The notes: generated by a model not told the origin, from the letters alone. A stretch of DNA of 50,855 nt from an uncultured bacterium (GCA_902802945.1 CADCOC010000077.1:1-50855); one strand, 5' to 3'; shown: positions 28,085 through 36,391, numbered from the stretch's first letter. Made by a program: numbers and translations.

Positions 28085-28861
28085 TTACATTCTAAAATCC
28101 TCGCCGAGGTAGAGACGGCGGGCGTCCTCGTCGTTGACAAGGTACTCGCTCGTGCCCTCGCAGAGCAGCCGGCCGTCGTACACCAGGTAGGCGCGATCCA
28201 CCACGTTGAGCGTCTCGCGCACGTTGTGGTCCGTGATGATGATGCCGAGCCCCTGGTTGCGGAGCCCGCGCACGATCTCCTGAATGTCGTGGACAGCGAG
28301 CGGGTCCACCCCCGCGAACGGTTCGTCCAGCATCAGGATCGACGGACGCCGCACGAGCGCGCGCGCAATCTCCAGCTTGCGCCGCTCGCCACCGGAAAGC
28401 GTGTACGCCGGCTGCTTCGCCACCTTCATCAGGTCAAGCGTGGAAAGAAGCTCCTCGCAGCGCGCCATGCGGTCTGCCCGCTTCATGTCCAGCGTCTCGA
28501 GGATCGCCATCACGTTGTTCCACACGCTGAGCTTGCGGAACACGCTCGCCTCCTGCGCGAGATAGCCAAGCCCCCTGCGCGCGCGCTGGAACACCGGCAG
28601 ACGCGTCACGTCCTCGCCGCGGAAGGTCACGCTTCCCTCGTTGGGCTTCACGAGGCCCACGATCATGTAGAACGTCGTCGTCTTCCCCGCGCCGTTGGGT
28701 CCAAGCAGGCCCACGATCTCGCCGCACCGCACTTCCATCGACATGCCGTTCACCACCGTGCGGTCGCCATACGACTTCACCAGCCCCTTCGCGACGAGGT
28801 CGGGGGCCTTCTCGCTTTCGCGCGCCATTTCCGTCATGGCTCTGATTACGGGGTCGTCCAT
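28085..28861 (-). CDS. lptB: LPS export ABC transporter ATP-binding protein
   Basis: LptB powers extraction of lipopolysaccharide from the inner membrane with LptFG. The 258-residue protein has Walker A LLGPNGAGKTTTFYM, a Q-loop in GLGYLAQEASVF, signature LSGGERRKLEIARAL, Walker B ILMLDEPFAGVDP and H-loop IIITDHNVRETL, with the FRKLSVWNNVMAILE segment typical of LptB. It has about 20 extra N-terminal residues before LVAKGLVKSYGD, so the true start may be slightly downstream. It is placed 16 bases after lptA. lptF and lptG are not in the window. Confidence 0.94.
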   Translation of the reverse strand: MDDPVIRAMTEMARESEKAPDLVAKGLVKSYGDRTVVNGMSMEVRCGEIVGLLGPNGAGKTTTFYMIVGLVKPNEGSVTFRGEDVTRLPVFQRARRGLGYLAQEASVFRKLSVWNNVMAILETLDMKRADRMARCEELLSTLDLMKVAKQPAYTLSGGERRKLEIARALVRRPSILMLDEPFAGVDPLAVHDIQEIVRGLRNQGLGIIITDHNVRETLNVVDRAYLVYDGRLLCEGTSEYLVNDEDARRLYLGEDFRM

Positions 28862-28877
28862 CTCTTGCGCACTCCGC

Positions 28878-30023
28878 CTACTTCCCCTGCTCCAGAAGTT
28901 TCTTGGGATCCTTCCCCTTCAACATGCCGCCAGGCAAGTTCACAACGGAGCCCTCCACCGACACCTGCTCGGCGTCGAGCCAGAATGTGATCTTCTTGCC
29001 CTCCACCATGCCGCCGCGCTGCGACGGGTCGGACAGCTTCGCGTTCGTGGTGTCGTCGCCGTACATCACGATCTTCGACGCCGCCTTAGTGAACACCGCC
29101 TTCGAACAGGACGCCGTGCGCGCCTCGTTCGTTATCGACACGTTCCCGATCGCAACGATGCGCTTGAGGTCGTTCGTACCGTCCAGAAACACGAAGAGTC
29201 TGTCCGCATGCATCTGGTACTGCTCGTCGTCCACGAACACGTTGCGATCGAAGAGGATGATGCCCTCCTTGCGATCGTAGTCCGTACGCTCACTCGTAAT
29301 CACGGCATCACGCCCCGTACGCGGAGCGTTGACTTTTACCTTTGCCTTCTTATCTGACTTCTTGTCCTTTTTGTCCTTGCCGGGCTTGTCCTTGCCTGAC
29401 GCCGATACTTCCTGCTTCTTCTCCTCTGCTTCGGACTTTGCCTTGGCTTCCGCCTCCGCAGCGGCCTTGGCAGCCTCTTCCTTGGCTTTCCTCTCGGCCT
29501 CGGCCTTCGCATTTGCTTCCGCCTCCGCAGCGGCCCTGGCGGCCTCTTCCTGTGCCATCCTCTCGGCCTCGGCCTTCGCTTTGGCCTCAGCCTCCGCAGC
29601 GGCCTTGGCGGCCTCTTCCCTTGCCTTCCTCTCAGCTTCGGCCTTCGCTTTGGCCTCAGCCTCCGCAGCGGCCTTGGCGGCCTCTTCCTTGGCTTTTCTC
29701 TCGGCTTCGGCCTTCGCCTTGGCTTCCGCCTCCGCGGCGGCCTTGGCGGCCTCTTCCTTGGCCTTTCTCTCAGCTTCGGCCTTGGCCTTCGCCTCGGCTT
29801 CCGCTTTCGCGCGTTCCTGGGCTTCCGCAGCGGCGGCAGCAGCCTTGGCGCGCGCCTCCATGTCGGCACGATTGCGTCCGTCGGGACGGCGCAGCATCAC
29901 GTCGTCGGGATTGACGGTCTCCTTAGCGGGTGCTGGCGACGGTATGATCAAGTCCGCCAAATCAACAGCGCCGACGGTCGCCACGCAGGCTACACAGATT
30001 GCTATAAACGAAAGATGTTTCAT
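28878..30023 (-). CDS. lptA: LptA/OstA-like LPS transport protein with a long repeat-built helix
   Basis: This 381-residue periplasmic protein has a signal peptide (FIAICVACVATVGA), then a very long Ala/Glu/Lys helix (~54-205) made of 23-residue repeats, a Lys/Asp-rich hinge (~210-232), and an OstA/LptA domain (~236-365: VITSERTDYDRKEGIILFDR; YQMHADRLFVFLDG; ITFWLDAEQVSVEG). Ordinary LptA is about 180 residues; the extra region resembles the TolA helix and could span the periplasm. LptA forms the LPS bridge between LptC and LptD. It overlaps lptC by four bases and precedes lptB by 16. Role assignment rests on the domain and gene order. Confidence 0.85.
   Translation of the reverse strand: MKHLSFIAICVACVATVGAVDLADLIIPSPAPAKETVNPDDVMLRRPDGRNRADMEARAKAAAAAAEAQERAKAEAEAKAKAEAERKAKEEAAKAAAEAEAKAKAEAERKAKEEAAKAAAEAEAKAKAEAERKAREEAAKAAAEAEAKAKAEAERMAQEEAARAAAEAEANAKAEAERKAKEEAAKAAAEAEAKAKSEAEEKKQEVSASGKDKPGKDKKDKKSDKKAKVKVNAPRTGRDAVITSERTDYDRKEGIILFDRNVFVDDEQYQMHADRLFVFLDGTNDLKRIVAIGNVSITNEARTASCSKAVFTKAASKIVMYGDDTTNAKLSDPSQRGGMVEGKKITFWLDAEQVSVEGSVVNLPGGMLKGKDPKKLLEQGK
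29409..29798 (-). repeat. 69-bp tandem repeat in the lptA-like gene
   Basis: Five full and one partial copies of a 69-bp unit encode a 23-residue Ala/Glu/Lys/Arg unit (AEAKAKAEAERKAKEEAAK followed by AAAE). Copies differ by a few substitutions such as RMAQEE and AEANAK, so the array is not freshly amplified. The register (AEAK at residues 76, 99, 122, 145, 168 and 191) is exact. Confidence 0.85.
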
Positions 30024-30556
30024 TTCTTAATGAGTCTCCCAGGGTTGATCTTTCCGCCTTTGGTACGTATCTCCGACTGCGAGAAGATCTTGATGAACTC
30101 GCGTGTCAGCGAAAAATAGATGCCTCTCCCCTTCACCGTGGCATCGCCGTACAGCATGTCGGCGTTGCCATCCACCCAGCCGGTCTTAGTCGCACGGTCC
30201 ACAAGGCAGTTCTCGGCGTCAAGCCGCGCCGTCCTGTTCGTACCGGTCGCGTCAAACTGCTCAAGGCGGATTTTCTCCGCCCAGATGTAACTTGAATCGG
30301 AGAAGATCATGGCCCGCGCGGCCGTGATGCGCGACTTGGCCGTGCCGTCTGGATACGATTCGAGCACCATGGACACGTTCTCGGCCGGTGCGACGACCTT
30401 CTTCGCACACTCGGCAAACGCCGCCCTCAGACGCAGCATGTCGGAGTCGTCGGCCCGCTCCGCGAGCCAGCGTTCGCTTGAGAACGCAGCCACCGCCGCG
30501 CCCGCCGCCAGCACGCCCGCCGCCCACACGAGGAATCTATGCGCTTTGCCTGCCAT
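30020..30556 (-). CDS. lptC: LptC-like LPS transport protein
   Basis: This 178-residue protein begins MAGKAHRFLVWAAGVLAAGAAVAAF, a single N-terminal membrane anchor. It continues with an OstA-like periplasmic domain (SRITAARAMIFSDSSYIWAEKIRLEQ-type strands; DAENCLVDRATKTGWVDG; YFSLTREFIKIFS). Size, topology and position immediately before lptA match LptC, which receives LPS from LptBFG. Sequence similarity within LptC is low, so I rely on architecture and synteny. Start chosen at the ATG preceding the anchor, eight bases after kdsA. kdsC, often found between kdsA/kdsD and lptC, is absent. Confidence 0.8.
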   Translation of the reverse strand: MAGKAHRFLVWAAGVLAAGAAVAAFSSERWLAERADDSDMLRLRAAFAECAKKVVAPAENVSMVLESYPDGTAKSRITAARAMIFSDSSYIWAEKIRLEQFDATGTNRTARLDAENCLVDRATKTGWVDGNADMLYGDATVKGRGIYFSLTREFIKIFSQSEIRTKGGKINPGRLIKK

Positions 30557-30564
30557 TTCCGTTT

Positions 30565-31392
30565 TCACCCTCGCACAATTCCATGTATCGCCAGCAGTTT
30601 CTTCCACAACGCCTTCACGTCCTTGAAGGCGATCGCGTTCGCCGCGTCGGAAAGAGCCTTCTTCGGGTTGACGTGCGTCTCCATGAACACGCCGTCCACG
30701 CCCGTCGCCACGGCCGCGCGAGCGAGCGCGGGCGCGTACTTGCCGTCGCCGCCCGATCCCGTGCCGAGACCGCCCGGACGCTGCACCGAATGCGTCGCGT
30801 CGAAGATCACCGGATAGCCGAGGTCGCGCATTATCAGCAGCGAGCGCATGTCCGCCACGAGATTGCGGTAGCCGAAGCTCGCCCCTCGCTCGCAGAGGAC
30901 GATGCGCCGATTGCCCGTGGACTCGATTTTCTTCACGACGTTCGCCATGTCCTCGGGGGCCATGAACTGCCCCTTCTTCACGTTCACTACGGCACCCGTC
31001 TCGCCCGCAGCAACCACGAGGTCCGTCTGCCGCACAAGGAACGCGGGAATCTGCAGCACGTCGCACACCTCCGCCGCGCGCGCGCACTGCCAGGGCTCGT
31101 GTACGTCCGTCAGCACCGGCACCTCGAACGTCTCGCGGATCTCGGCAAGTATGTCCAGCCCCGCGTCGATGCCGGGGCCGCGGAAGGAATCCACGCTCGT
31201 GCGGTTCGCCTTGTCGAAGCTCGCCTTGAAGACATAGTTGACCGAAAGGTCGTTGGCGACCTCTACGAGACGCGCCGCGAGATCGAGGGCCATTCGACGG
31301 CTCTCAATCACGCACGGGCCCGCGACGAACGTCAACGAACCATCGCCGAACGCCACACCGCGATCGACATCTATTTGCCGGACTTTATTCAT
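30565..31392 (-). CDS. kdsA: 3-deoxy-D-manno-octulosonate 8-phosphate synthase
   Basis: KdsA condenses phosphoenolpyruvate with arabinose 5-phosphate to make KDO 8-phosphate for the LPS inner core. The 275 residues include FVAGPCVIES, FKASFDKANRTS, LTDVHEPWQ, VIFDATHSVQRPGG and FMETHVNPKKALSDAAN. Cys27 in AGPC, together with the His, Glu and Asp of the last motifs, is the ligand set of the metal-dependent KdsA class; the metal-free class has Asn in place of the Cys. It is the first gene of the LPS-transport/phosphotransfer operon, with the promoter at 31416-31444 and AAGGA eleven bases before the ATG. Confidence 0.95.
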   Translation of the reverse strand: MNKVRQIDVDRGVAFGDGSLTFVAGPCVIESRRMALDLAARLVEVANDLSVNYVFKASFDKANRTSVDSFRGPGIDAGLDILAEIRETFEVPVLTDVHEPWQCARAAEVCDVLQIPAFLVRQTDLVVAAGETGAVVNVKKGQFMAPEDMANVVKKIESTGNRRIVLCERGASFGYRNLVADMRSLLIMRDLGYPVIFDATHSVQRPGGLGTGSGGDGKYAPALARAAVATGVDGVFMETHVNPKKALSDAANAIAFKDVKALWKKLLAIHGIVRG

Positions 31393-31415
31393 GTAGCTGA
31401 TATTCCTTGCCGAAT

Positions 31416-31444
31416 ATTATACCAAAAAAATGCCGTCCGTGCAG
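31416..31444 (-). promoter_or_regulatory. promoter of the kdsA-to-ptsI operon
   Basis: -35 CTGCAC (31444-31439), 17-bp spacer ending TTTTGG, -10 TATAAT (31421-31416). The leader is only about 15-20 bases. The promoter overlaps the gap after the DUF1080 gene. Confidence 0.6.
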
Positions 31445-32038
31445 TCACCATTTCCCAAATGTGCGAATCTTTAAATTGCGGAACTCGACCGTACCGCCGT
31501 GCGGCTCTAGGACAATGCGCCCCTGCAACTCGGCGTCATCGCGTTTTTTCCTGTCCACGATCTTCCCGTCAAGCCAGTGCGTGACAGGTTTCCGGCGCGC
31601 GACGATGCGCACCGTCTGCCACGCAAGAGGATCCTTCGCCTCGGACGGCAAAGGCGTCAGCGGGTAGGCGAGCGACGTGTCGACGTTCGTCTCGGCGTTG
31701 TGGAAGTACAGGATTTGGCCCGACGCCCCAGGAGACAGACGATAGTCGACCTTGAGGTCGAAGTCCGTGAAGGAATCCGCCGTTCGGATGGCGTCCGCCC
31801 CGGCAGATGCCACGAGCGCGTCGTTCGTTGCACACCACCCGCGCGCCGTGAAGTTCGAGCTGCCGGCCGACACGTCCACCCAGCTGTTTGTGAGAGACTC
31901 TCCGTCCCAGAGAAGAATCCATCCCTGAACCTCCTCTTCGGGCGTCAACATGTTGGGTGGCGGCTCCCTCCTGAACAGTGCGCACCCGCACAGTCCAGCG
32001 AACACTACAGAAACAATAACCAATCTAGGCGTTTTCAT
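31445..32038 (-). CDS. lipoprotein with DUF1080 (3-keto-disaccharide hydrolase) domain
   Basis: This 197-residue protein has a lipoprotein signal (VVFAGLCGC, lipidated Cys18) and a single concanavalin-like DUF1080 domain: GWILLWDGESLTNSWVD, FTDFDLKVDYRLSPGASGQI and LEPHGGTVEFRNLKIR. PF06439 members include hydrolases of 3-keto glycosides, whose substrates are made by Gfo/Idh oxidoreductases such as the two TAT-exported ones in this window. Many members are only annotated by similarity, so the activity is inferred. The -10 TATACT lies six bases from the ATG, another leaderless arrangement. Confidence 0.85.
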   Translation of the reverse strand: MKTPRLVIVSVVFAGLCGCALFRREPPPNMLTPEEEVQGWILLWDGESLTNSWVDVSAGSSNFTARGWCATNDALVASAGADAIRTADSFTDFDLKVDYRLSPGASGQILYFHNAETNVDTSLAYPLTPLPSEAKDPLAWQTVRIVARRKPVTHWLDGKIVDRKKRDDAELQGRIVLEPHGGTVEFRNLKIRTFGKW

Positions 32039-32044
32039 GGGGAT

Positions 32045-32050
32045 AGTATA
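32045..32050 (-). promoter_or_regulatory. extended -10 promoter of the DUF1080 gene, leaderless arrangement
   Basis: TTGTGATATACT: TGA extension and -10 TATACT, six bases before the ATG at 32038. No recognisable -35. Confidence 0.4.
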
Positions 32051-32217
32051 TCACAAAAAGACGCAGCGCGCGCACGACAGCCGTCAGGGCGCATCTCCGT
32101 TTTTCACCCATGCGTATTGGGATTTGGAAACAACCAAGACAACTTTCAAGAACAACATTGTCCTGCGGACACACCTTGAACATTCAGAATCGTGGCAGTT
32201 TGAGAATCGGCAAATGG

Positions 32218-32239
32218 GCGCGGGCGAGTTAGCCCGCGC
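32218..32239. repeat. GC-rich palindrome in the 311-bp gap between the DUF1080 gene and the next exported-protein gene
   Basis: GCGCGGGC (32218-32225) and GCCCGCGC (32232-32239) form a perfect 8-bp stem around GAGTTA, the same style as the palindromes near 300 and 19000. The rest of 32051-32349 holds no convincing gene or RNA; an 85-residue minus-strand frame covers it but lacks a ribosome site and looks non-coding. Confidence 0.55.
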
Positions 32240-32349
32240 GCCGAAGGCCAGTTGTTTCAAATAGTTGTTTCCAATCTTCAGAAGACTCGGCGGTGAATTT
32301 CGCAGATGCATCCCAGCCGTCAGACCCATCAAGTCTCCCATCCACCTTT

Positions 32350-33243
32350 CTACAGCACGTCAACACCTTCAACGAACACCTCTTTGCGCGGAGGTGGCTT
32401 TAGATCCAGGTCACGGAGAACGGAATCGACAAGTTCTACCGAGAAAGTCCAGCCATGTTTGATCTTTGATTTGTCCACTGCACCTTTGAGTGTCATACGA
32501 TGTCGGTCGATAACATCTTCGTGCGCCTTAATGCACAGAGATTGCCCTGTGTGAGTTTTCCAAATTGCCGTTTTCCCACTTGCAACAGGTGGATGTCGTA
32601 ACATGTCTGGATAAAATGTGCTCCACATTGAAAATCGGTCTCCAAACTTTTCTTTGAACGCTTCAGTCATATTTTCAACCTCGGTCAAAACTTCCTCGTC
32701 GCTCATTTTCTCCTGTGGCAAAGAATAGAGCCTTATGCTGTAAAGACCATGGTTTATTCTTGAGTACCGCAATTTGGCGCGGGTACAGAGGCGAAACGGC
32801 CGCTTTAACTGGACGACAACTTCCATGTTGCAGTCGTCATCCAGAACAACGGAATCGCGTGCTAAATTAATAACGCGCCCAAGTGCAAAGCCACAAAGCG
32901 ATTCAATCCTCATTTCACGATTAATCGGAAATCTGAGCGATACAGGAGGATTTGGAGAAGAACTTGGAACGGCACCTTCTGGAATCTCAACCTTGCGGTA
33001 TGTTATGGTCTTGGCCTTTTCCACGGCCTCACGAATTGCAATCCGTTTTCGCTTTTCTTCGGCAATCCTTTTCTGCTTTTCCTCTGGGGATTCACCTGTA
33101 CGACCGGCAAGTTTCGTGCCTTCACTCGGCTTCGTTACATGTTTTCTAGGACCATATACGTGACTTCTATGGTAAAAGGCATACGTAGTATGTGCACTCA
33201 AGGCGATAATCAACATTAACTGTAAAATGAGTTTTGTCTTCAT
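32350..33243 (-). CDS. exported protein of unknown function
   Basis: This 297-residue protein starts at MKTKLILQLMLIIALSAHTTYA, a signal peptide with AGAGG upstream; a Met nine codons earlier lacks a ribosome site. A basic, charged helix follows (EEKQKRIAEEKRKRIAIREA, ~45-70), then a domain beginning SLCGFALGRVINLARDS with LYSIRLYSLPQEKMS, EEVLTEVENMTEAFKEKFGD, and a C-terminal region rich in basic residues. The FxLG start, beta strands and following long helix parallel the exported protein at 9054-9908, which suggests a shared domain. I recognise no named family. Base composition is lower in GC than its neighbours, hinting at a different history. Confidence 0.7.
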   Translation of the reverse strand: MKTKLILQLMLIIALSAHTTYAFYHRSHVYGPRKHVTKPSEGTKLAGRTGESPEEKQKRIAEEKRKRIAIREAVEKAKTITYRKVEIPEGAVPSSSPNPPVSLRFPINREMRIESLCGFALGRVINLARDSVVLDDDCNMEVVVQLKRPFRLCTRAKLRYSRINHGLYSIRLYSLPQEKMSDEEVLTEVENMTEAFKEKFGDRFSMWSTFYPDMLRHPPVASGKTAIWKTHTGQSLCIKAHEDVIDRHRMTLKGAVDKSKIKHGWTFSVELVDSVLRDLDLKPPPRKEVFVEGVDVL

Positions 33244-33329
33244 CCTTATACCTCTTGAACACTCTTTCATTAGTGGCTGAAATAACTAACCATTCGGAAT
33301 GCGGGCCCCGTCTGAGCCATGTGCCAATG

Positions 33330-35360
33330 TCAATGTCTCCCGTACTTACCTATCTCTTCCTTGACGATGTTGTAGTAAGCGTATGGGTCGGACTTGGTAG
33401 ATTCGTGTACGTGTATTTTGTTCCGGGCCCCACTGACATCCGCAATGCCCCAAAAGATGCAGTCGCAGGTGTCGTCGTATGTGCCGATGACGGCATACTC
33501 CTTCGCGCCGAGGCACCACTTCACGCGCCTGCGCCATTCATTCGCGTCCACACGCGCCCACTCCTTCGGACCCACGCCCGAGTTCGGTGCGACGAAGCGC
33601 GCAAGGTCGGTGGAACCTGCGGACATGTTGCGATACCCCCAGCCGTCGGTCGGCGTCGGAACGATCGGATCGTTCACCTGACACGTGCCGATCCTGAACT
33701 TCGCGAGCCAGCATTTCTCGTTTTCAGGCGTACGCTCGAAATGGCTCTTGAAGTCCTTGCCGGGAAGGAAGATCGTCAGCATCGGACGGTCGTCGCCGAA
33801 TCCGTACTTGCGGTAGTGCCTGTCCTGCGCAAAAGTCTCCCACACGATCTTCGCCTTTTCGTTCCAGTACTTCATCGTGTGGGCGTGCGTGTTGCCCATG
33901 AAGATGAAATACTGCATGTCAAGTTCCGCCGCAGCCTTGGCGACATTCTCCAGCATCGGCCAGTGGTGCGCCTTGAACTGATCCCATTGCGAGGGATTGG
34001 TGAAGTCCACGCCGACGACGTTTATTCCAGCCTCTTTGATCTTCCTCATCTGATCCCGCGCAAAGGCGTAATCCCGATAGTCGTGCTTCGTATCCCATTC
34101 GCCGTTTGCAAGGAACTTCGTTCCCTTGTCCGCCCCGTGGCAGCACACCATGATGTATGTGACCGGCACAGGTGCCCCTGCGGAATTTAACATGGCAACA
34201 GTCCGCGGGAGAAGCCTCCCGATGTTCCCGAAGATGTCGTCACCGAAACGCGCGCGGGTGAATGGCACCGGCTTTGTCGTGATGACATTCGCCCCGACGC
34301 TGCGCCCGTACTTGAACTTACGCGTGAGGTGCCCCTCGGGCGTAAGACATTCGGGCGGGAGTCCTGGATCCGCCACGCTGAGAAACGCATTGACTTTCAT
34401 CGGCCCCTTGGAATCTGAGAGCCGTCCCGTTTCCCGCAGGATGCGATGACACTCCGCAGCCGTGTAGAACGCCGGGTCCACGAAACGGAAATCCTCCGCG
34501 ATCGGCGCACCCTTGGCGCGGAGTTCCGACAAGGTTTTCTCAAGGGTTTTCAGGACAAAAGGATAATGCGTGCAACCGAGGATGATCGCCCTTATCGGCG
34601 CGGCATTGCCGGAAACGCGGTACCGCTCCACGAGCGAAACCAGGTTTGACCGCGCAATCGCATCCGCCTCGGACGTTCCCGCCTCCACTGCGTCTGCAAG
34701 CCCCGCACATCCCTGGTTGAGAACTGTAACGGTACTTGTCACGCCTCTCGCCTTCAACTCGGCGCGGATGGTCCGCTCATACGCGCCGGACGCAATCGTG
34801 CCGGGAGTCGCCATCACGCCAATGGCAAACGGCGCGGAATCGGATTTGGCGGCAACGGAATCAAGCGTGGCCCGGACGCCCGCCTCGATCACGCCTACGA
34901 CCTGTGTGCCGTCACCGACGGACGCAAGGTATCTGCGCACGTCTTCCAGACCCCATGCCGTCGCGGTGTTGCAGGCGATGACGATGATCTTCGCGCGTTT
35001 CTTGGTTCCGCCTGGCGTCAGTTCCCTGTCATAGCGATAGTAGTTCGTTGCAAGGAGGAACTTGGCGTCGTTGAGTATCAATTCACGAAGATAGTCGCTC
35101 TTCCCCTCCGCCGCATAGTCGCCGTATGGCATGTTGGCCTGATCGCCGAAGTACGTGAAATTCTCGTGTGCGAGGTCAGGTACGCCGTCCGGACCATACT
35201 CGCCCGTGGCGTTGTTGACTTGATCGACGTCCAGCATCCGCTCAAGGACGGTCAACCCGCCCAGTCCCGAGTCAAACACGCCAATCGGCGCATCGTCCGC
35301 ACCAAACGCCGCTCCGCACGACATCGCGACAGCGAACAGTAAACGAATCATCCTTTTCAT
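33330..35360 (-). CDS. exported glutamate-racemase-like protein fused to a novel C-terminal domain
   Basis: This 676-residue protein has a signal peptide (MIRLLFAVAMSCGAAFG) and then a complete MurI-type racemase domain (~24-315): GVFDSGLGGLTVLE with Asp30, YFGDQANMPYG, VIACNTATAWG (Cys130), GVIEAG and LGCTHYPF (Cys263, His265). Both catalytic cysteines are kept. Residues ~395-676 form a separate domain (VTYIMVCCHGADKG; MRKIKEAGINVVGVDFTNPS; IGTYDDTCDCIFWGIADVS) that looks like a beta/alpha-barrel hydrolase, perhaps GH71/GH99-like. MurI normally works in the cytoplasm making D-glutamate, so export and fusion are unusual. The ATG overlaps the GT4 stop (ATGA) with GGGAG upstream, making it the last gene of a surface-polysaccharide-like operon. 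Confidence 0.8.
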   Translation of the reverse strand: MKRMIRLLFAVAMSCGAAFGADDAPIGVFDSGLGGLTVLERMLDVDQVNNATGEYGPDGVPDLAHENFTYFGDQANMPYGDYAAEGKSDYLRELILNDAKFLLATNYYRYDRELTPGGTKKRAKIIVIACNTATAWGLEDVRRYLASVGDGTQVVGVIEAGVRATLDSVAAKSDSAPFAIGVMATPGTIASGAYERTIRAELKARGVTSTVTVLNQGCAGLADAVEAGTSEADAIARSNLVSLVERYRVSGNAAPIRAIILGCTHYPFVLKTLEKTLSELRAKGAPIAEDFRFVDPAFYTAAECHRILRETGRLSDSKGPMKVNAFLSVADPGLPPECLTPEGHLTRKFKYGRSVGANVITTKPVPFTRARFGDDIFGNIGRLLPRTVAMLNSAGAPVPVTYIMVCCHGADKGTKFLANGEWDTKHDYRDYAFARDQMRKIKEAGINVVGVDFTNPSQWDQFKAHHWPMLENVAKAAAELDMQYFIFMGNTHAHTMKYWNEKAKIVWETFAQDRHYRKYGFGDDRPMLTIFLPGKDFKSHFERTPENEKCWLAKFRIGTCQVNDPIVPTPTDGWGYRNMSAGSTDLARFVAPNSGVGPKEWARVDANEWRRRVKWCLGAKEYAVIGTYDDTCDCIFWGIADVSGARNKIHVHESTKSDPYAYYNIVKEEIGKYGRH

Positions 35361-36391
35361 CTTATAACTCCCTTCGTAGCCCCTTGCACGCGTTCGGCGC
35401 AGGCTCGCCACGTGAAATCGGAAAGCATCCAGGCACGTCCACGTGCGCCCATCTCCGCCAGCTCGGCACGTGAACGCGACGCGCAGTCCTCAAGCGCCGC
35501 GCGCAGGGATGCGGCATTGACGTCAGTCCACCAGCCGCAGCCATGCGTCTCCAGCCCTTCCCACGGCGCGCCCTTCGTGGTAATCGCGGGCGTACCGACC
35601 ACGAGCGCCTCGGCCACCGCGAACCCGAAGTTCTCGCTGTGCGTGGGCAGTACGAGCGCATCCGCACGCCGCATTTCGGCCAGTTTCTCCGTCCCAGTCT
35701 TCACGCCAAGGAACGTCACGCGGTCGGCAACTCCGAGTCGTCGCGCCAGCCGCTCGTAACGTGCCCACGCGCCATCCACGTCGGGTGCGATGACGCGCAG
35801 GAACGCATCGGTGGGCAACGCAGCGAGCAAAAGGTCGAGACCTTTCAAAGGATGGAGCCGGCCCACGAAGAGAAAAGATCTCGGACCGTCGTCCGTGCGT
35901 TTCGGCGGCAAGTCCGGAATATCCGGATGATCCGGAATATCCGGAATATCCGGAGTGAGCAGATCGTCGATGCCCATGCCCACCACTTCAAGGCGCTGCG
36001 CGCCACGTACCCACCGTTTGACCGCAGCCTTCTCCGTTTCCGTCGTCACGAGGATGCACGCAGCGCGGCGCATGTAATGGCGCTCGATCGGTGAGACGAG
36101 TGCCTTCTTCCACGCACTGTGGCGGAGCGCCGCGGGATTCAAACACCCGTGCGGCACGCGCACAAGCGGCGTGCCGGCACGCAACGCGGCGTGGCACGCG
36201 CGTAACACGGGCGGCGTCCACATGGAGTGCACGAATACAACATCCGACAGCCGACAGTCGGCAACCGTGCAGCTTGGTGACACCGATACCTCGCCGCCCA
36301 GCGCGCGCTGCTCTTCAGCGAGGCGCGTAGCCGCCGCCGCGATGCCGTTGGCCGGATCGCCCAGCCCTGGTACGACGTGGAGTATCTTCAC
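35357..36391 (-). CDS. family 4 glycosyltransferase
   Basis: This 344-residue GT-B enzyme starts at a GTG (VKILHVVPGLGDPANG) that overlaps the stop of the deacetylase gene (GTGA). The C-terminal nucleotide-sugar domain has FLFVGRLHPLKGLDLLL, VTFLGVKTGTEKLAEM and the E-x7-E region HSENFGFAVAEALVVGTPAI. An acidic/proline insert built from a 9-bp repeat (PDIPDIPDHPDIPDLPP) sits between the two Rossmann domains. The long open frame upstream of the GTG is non-coding. Donor and acceptor are unknown; context points to a surface polysaccharide. Confidence 0.9.
   Translation of the reverse strand: MKILHVVPGLGDPANGIAAAATRLAEEQRALGGEVSVSPSCTVADCRLSDVVFVHSMWTPPVLRACHAALRAGTPLVRVPHGCLNPAALRHSAWKKALVSPIERHYMRRAACILVTTETEKAAVKRWVRGAQRLEVVGMGIDDLLTPDIPDIPDHPDIPDLPPKRTDDGPRSFLFVGRLHPLKGLDLLLAALPTDAFLRVIAPDVDGAWARYERLARRLGVADRVTFLGVKTGTEKLAEMRRADALVLPTHSENFGFAVAEALVVGTPAITTKGAPWEGLETHGCGWWTDVNAASLRAALEDCASRSRAELAEMGARGRAWMLSDFTWRACAERVQGATKGVIR
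35913..35957 (-). repeat. five copies of a 9-bp repeat in a glycosyltransferase gene
   Basis: The unit TCCGGAATA (plus strand) occurs five times with small changes, encoding Asp-Ile-Pro triplets in the interdomain linker. Because the unit is nine bases, copy-number change would alter linker length without breaking the frame. Confidence 0.8.

Noticed and set aside
29329..30030. Plus-strand Ala/Ser/Phe-rich repetitive frame that could look like a membrane protein
   Set aside because: It is the complement of the Ala/Glu/Lys repeat in the lptA-like gene.
32084..32341. 85-codon minus-strand frame in the gap before the unknown exported-protein gene
   Set aside because: No ribosome site, spans a palindrome, and composition does not look coding.
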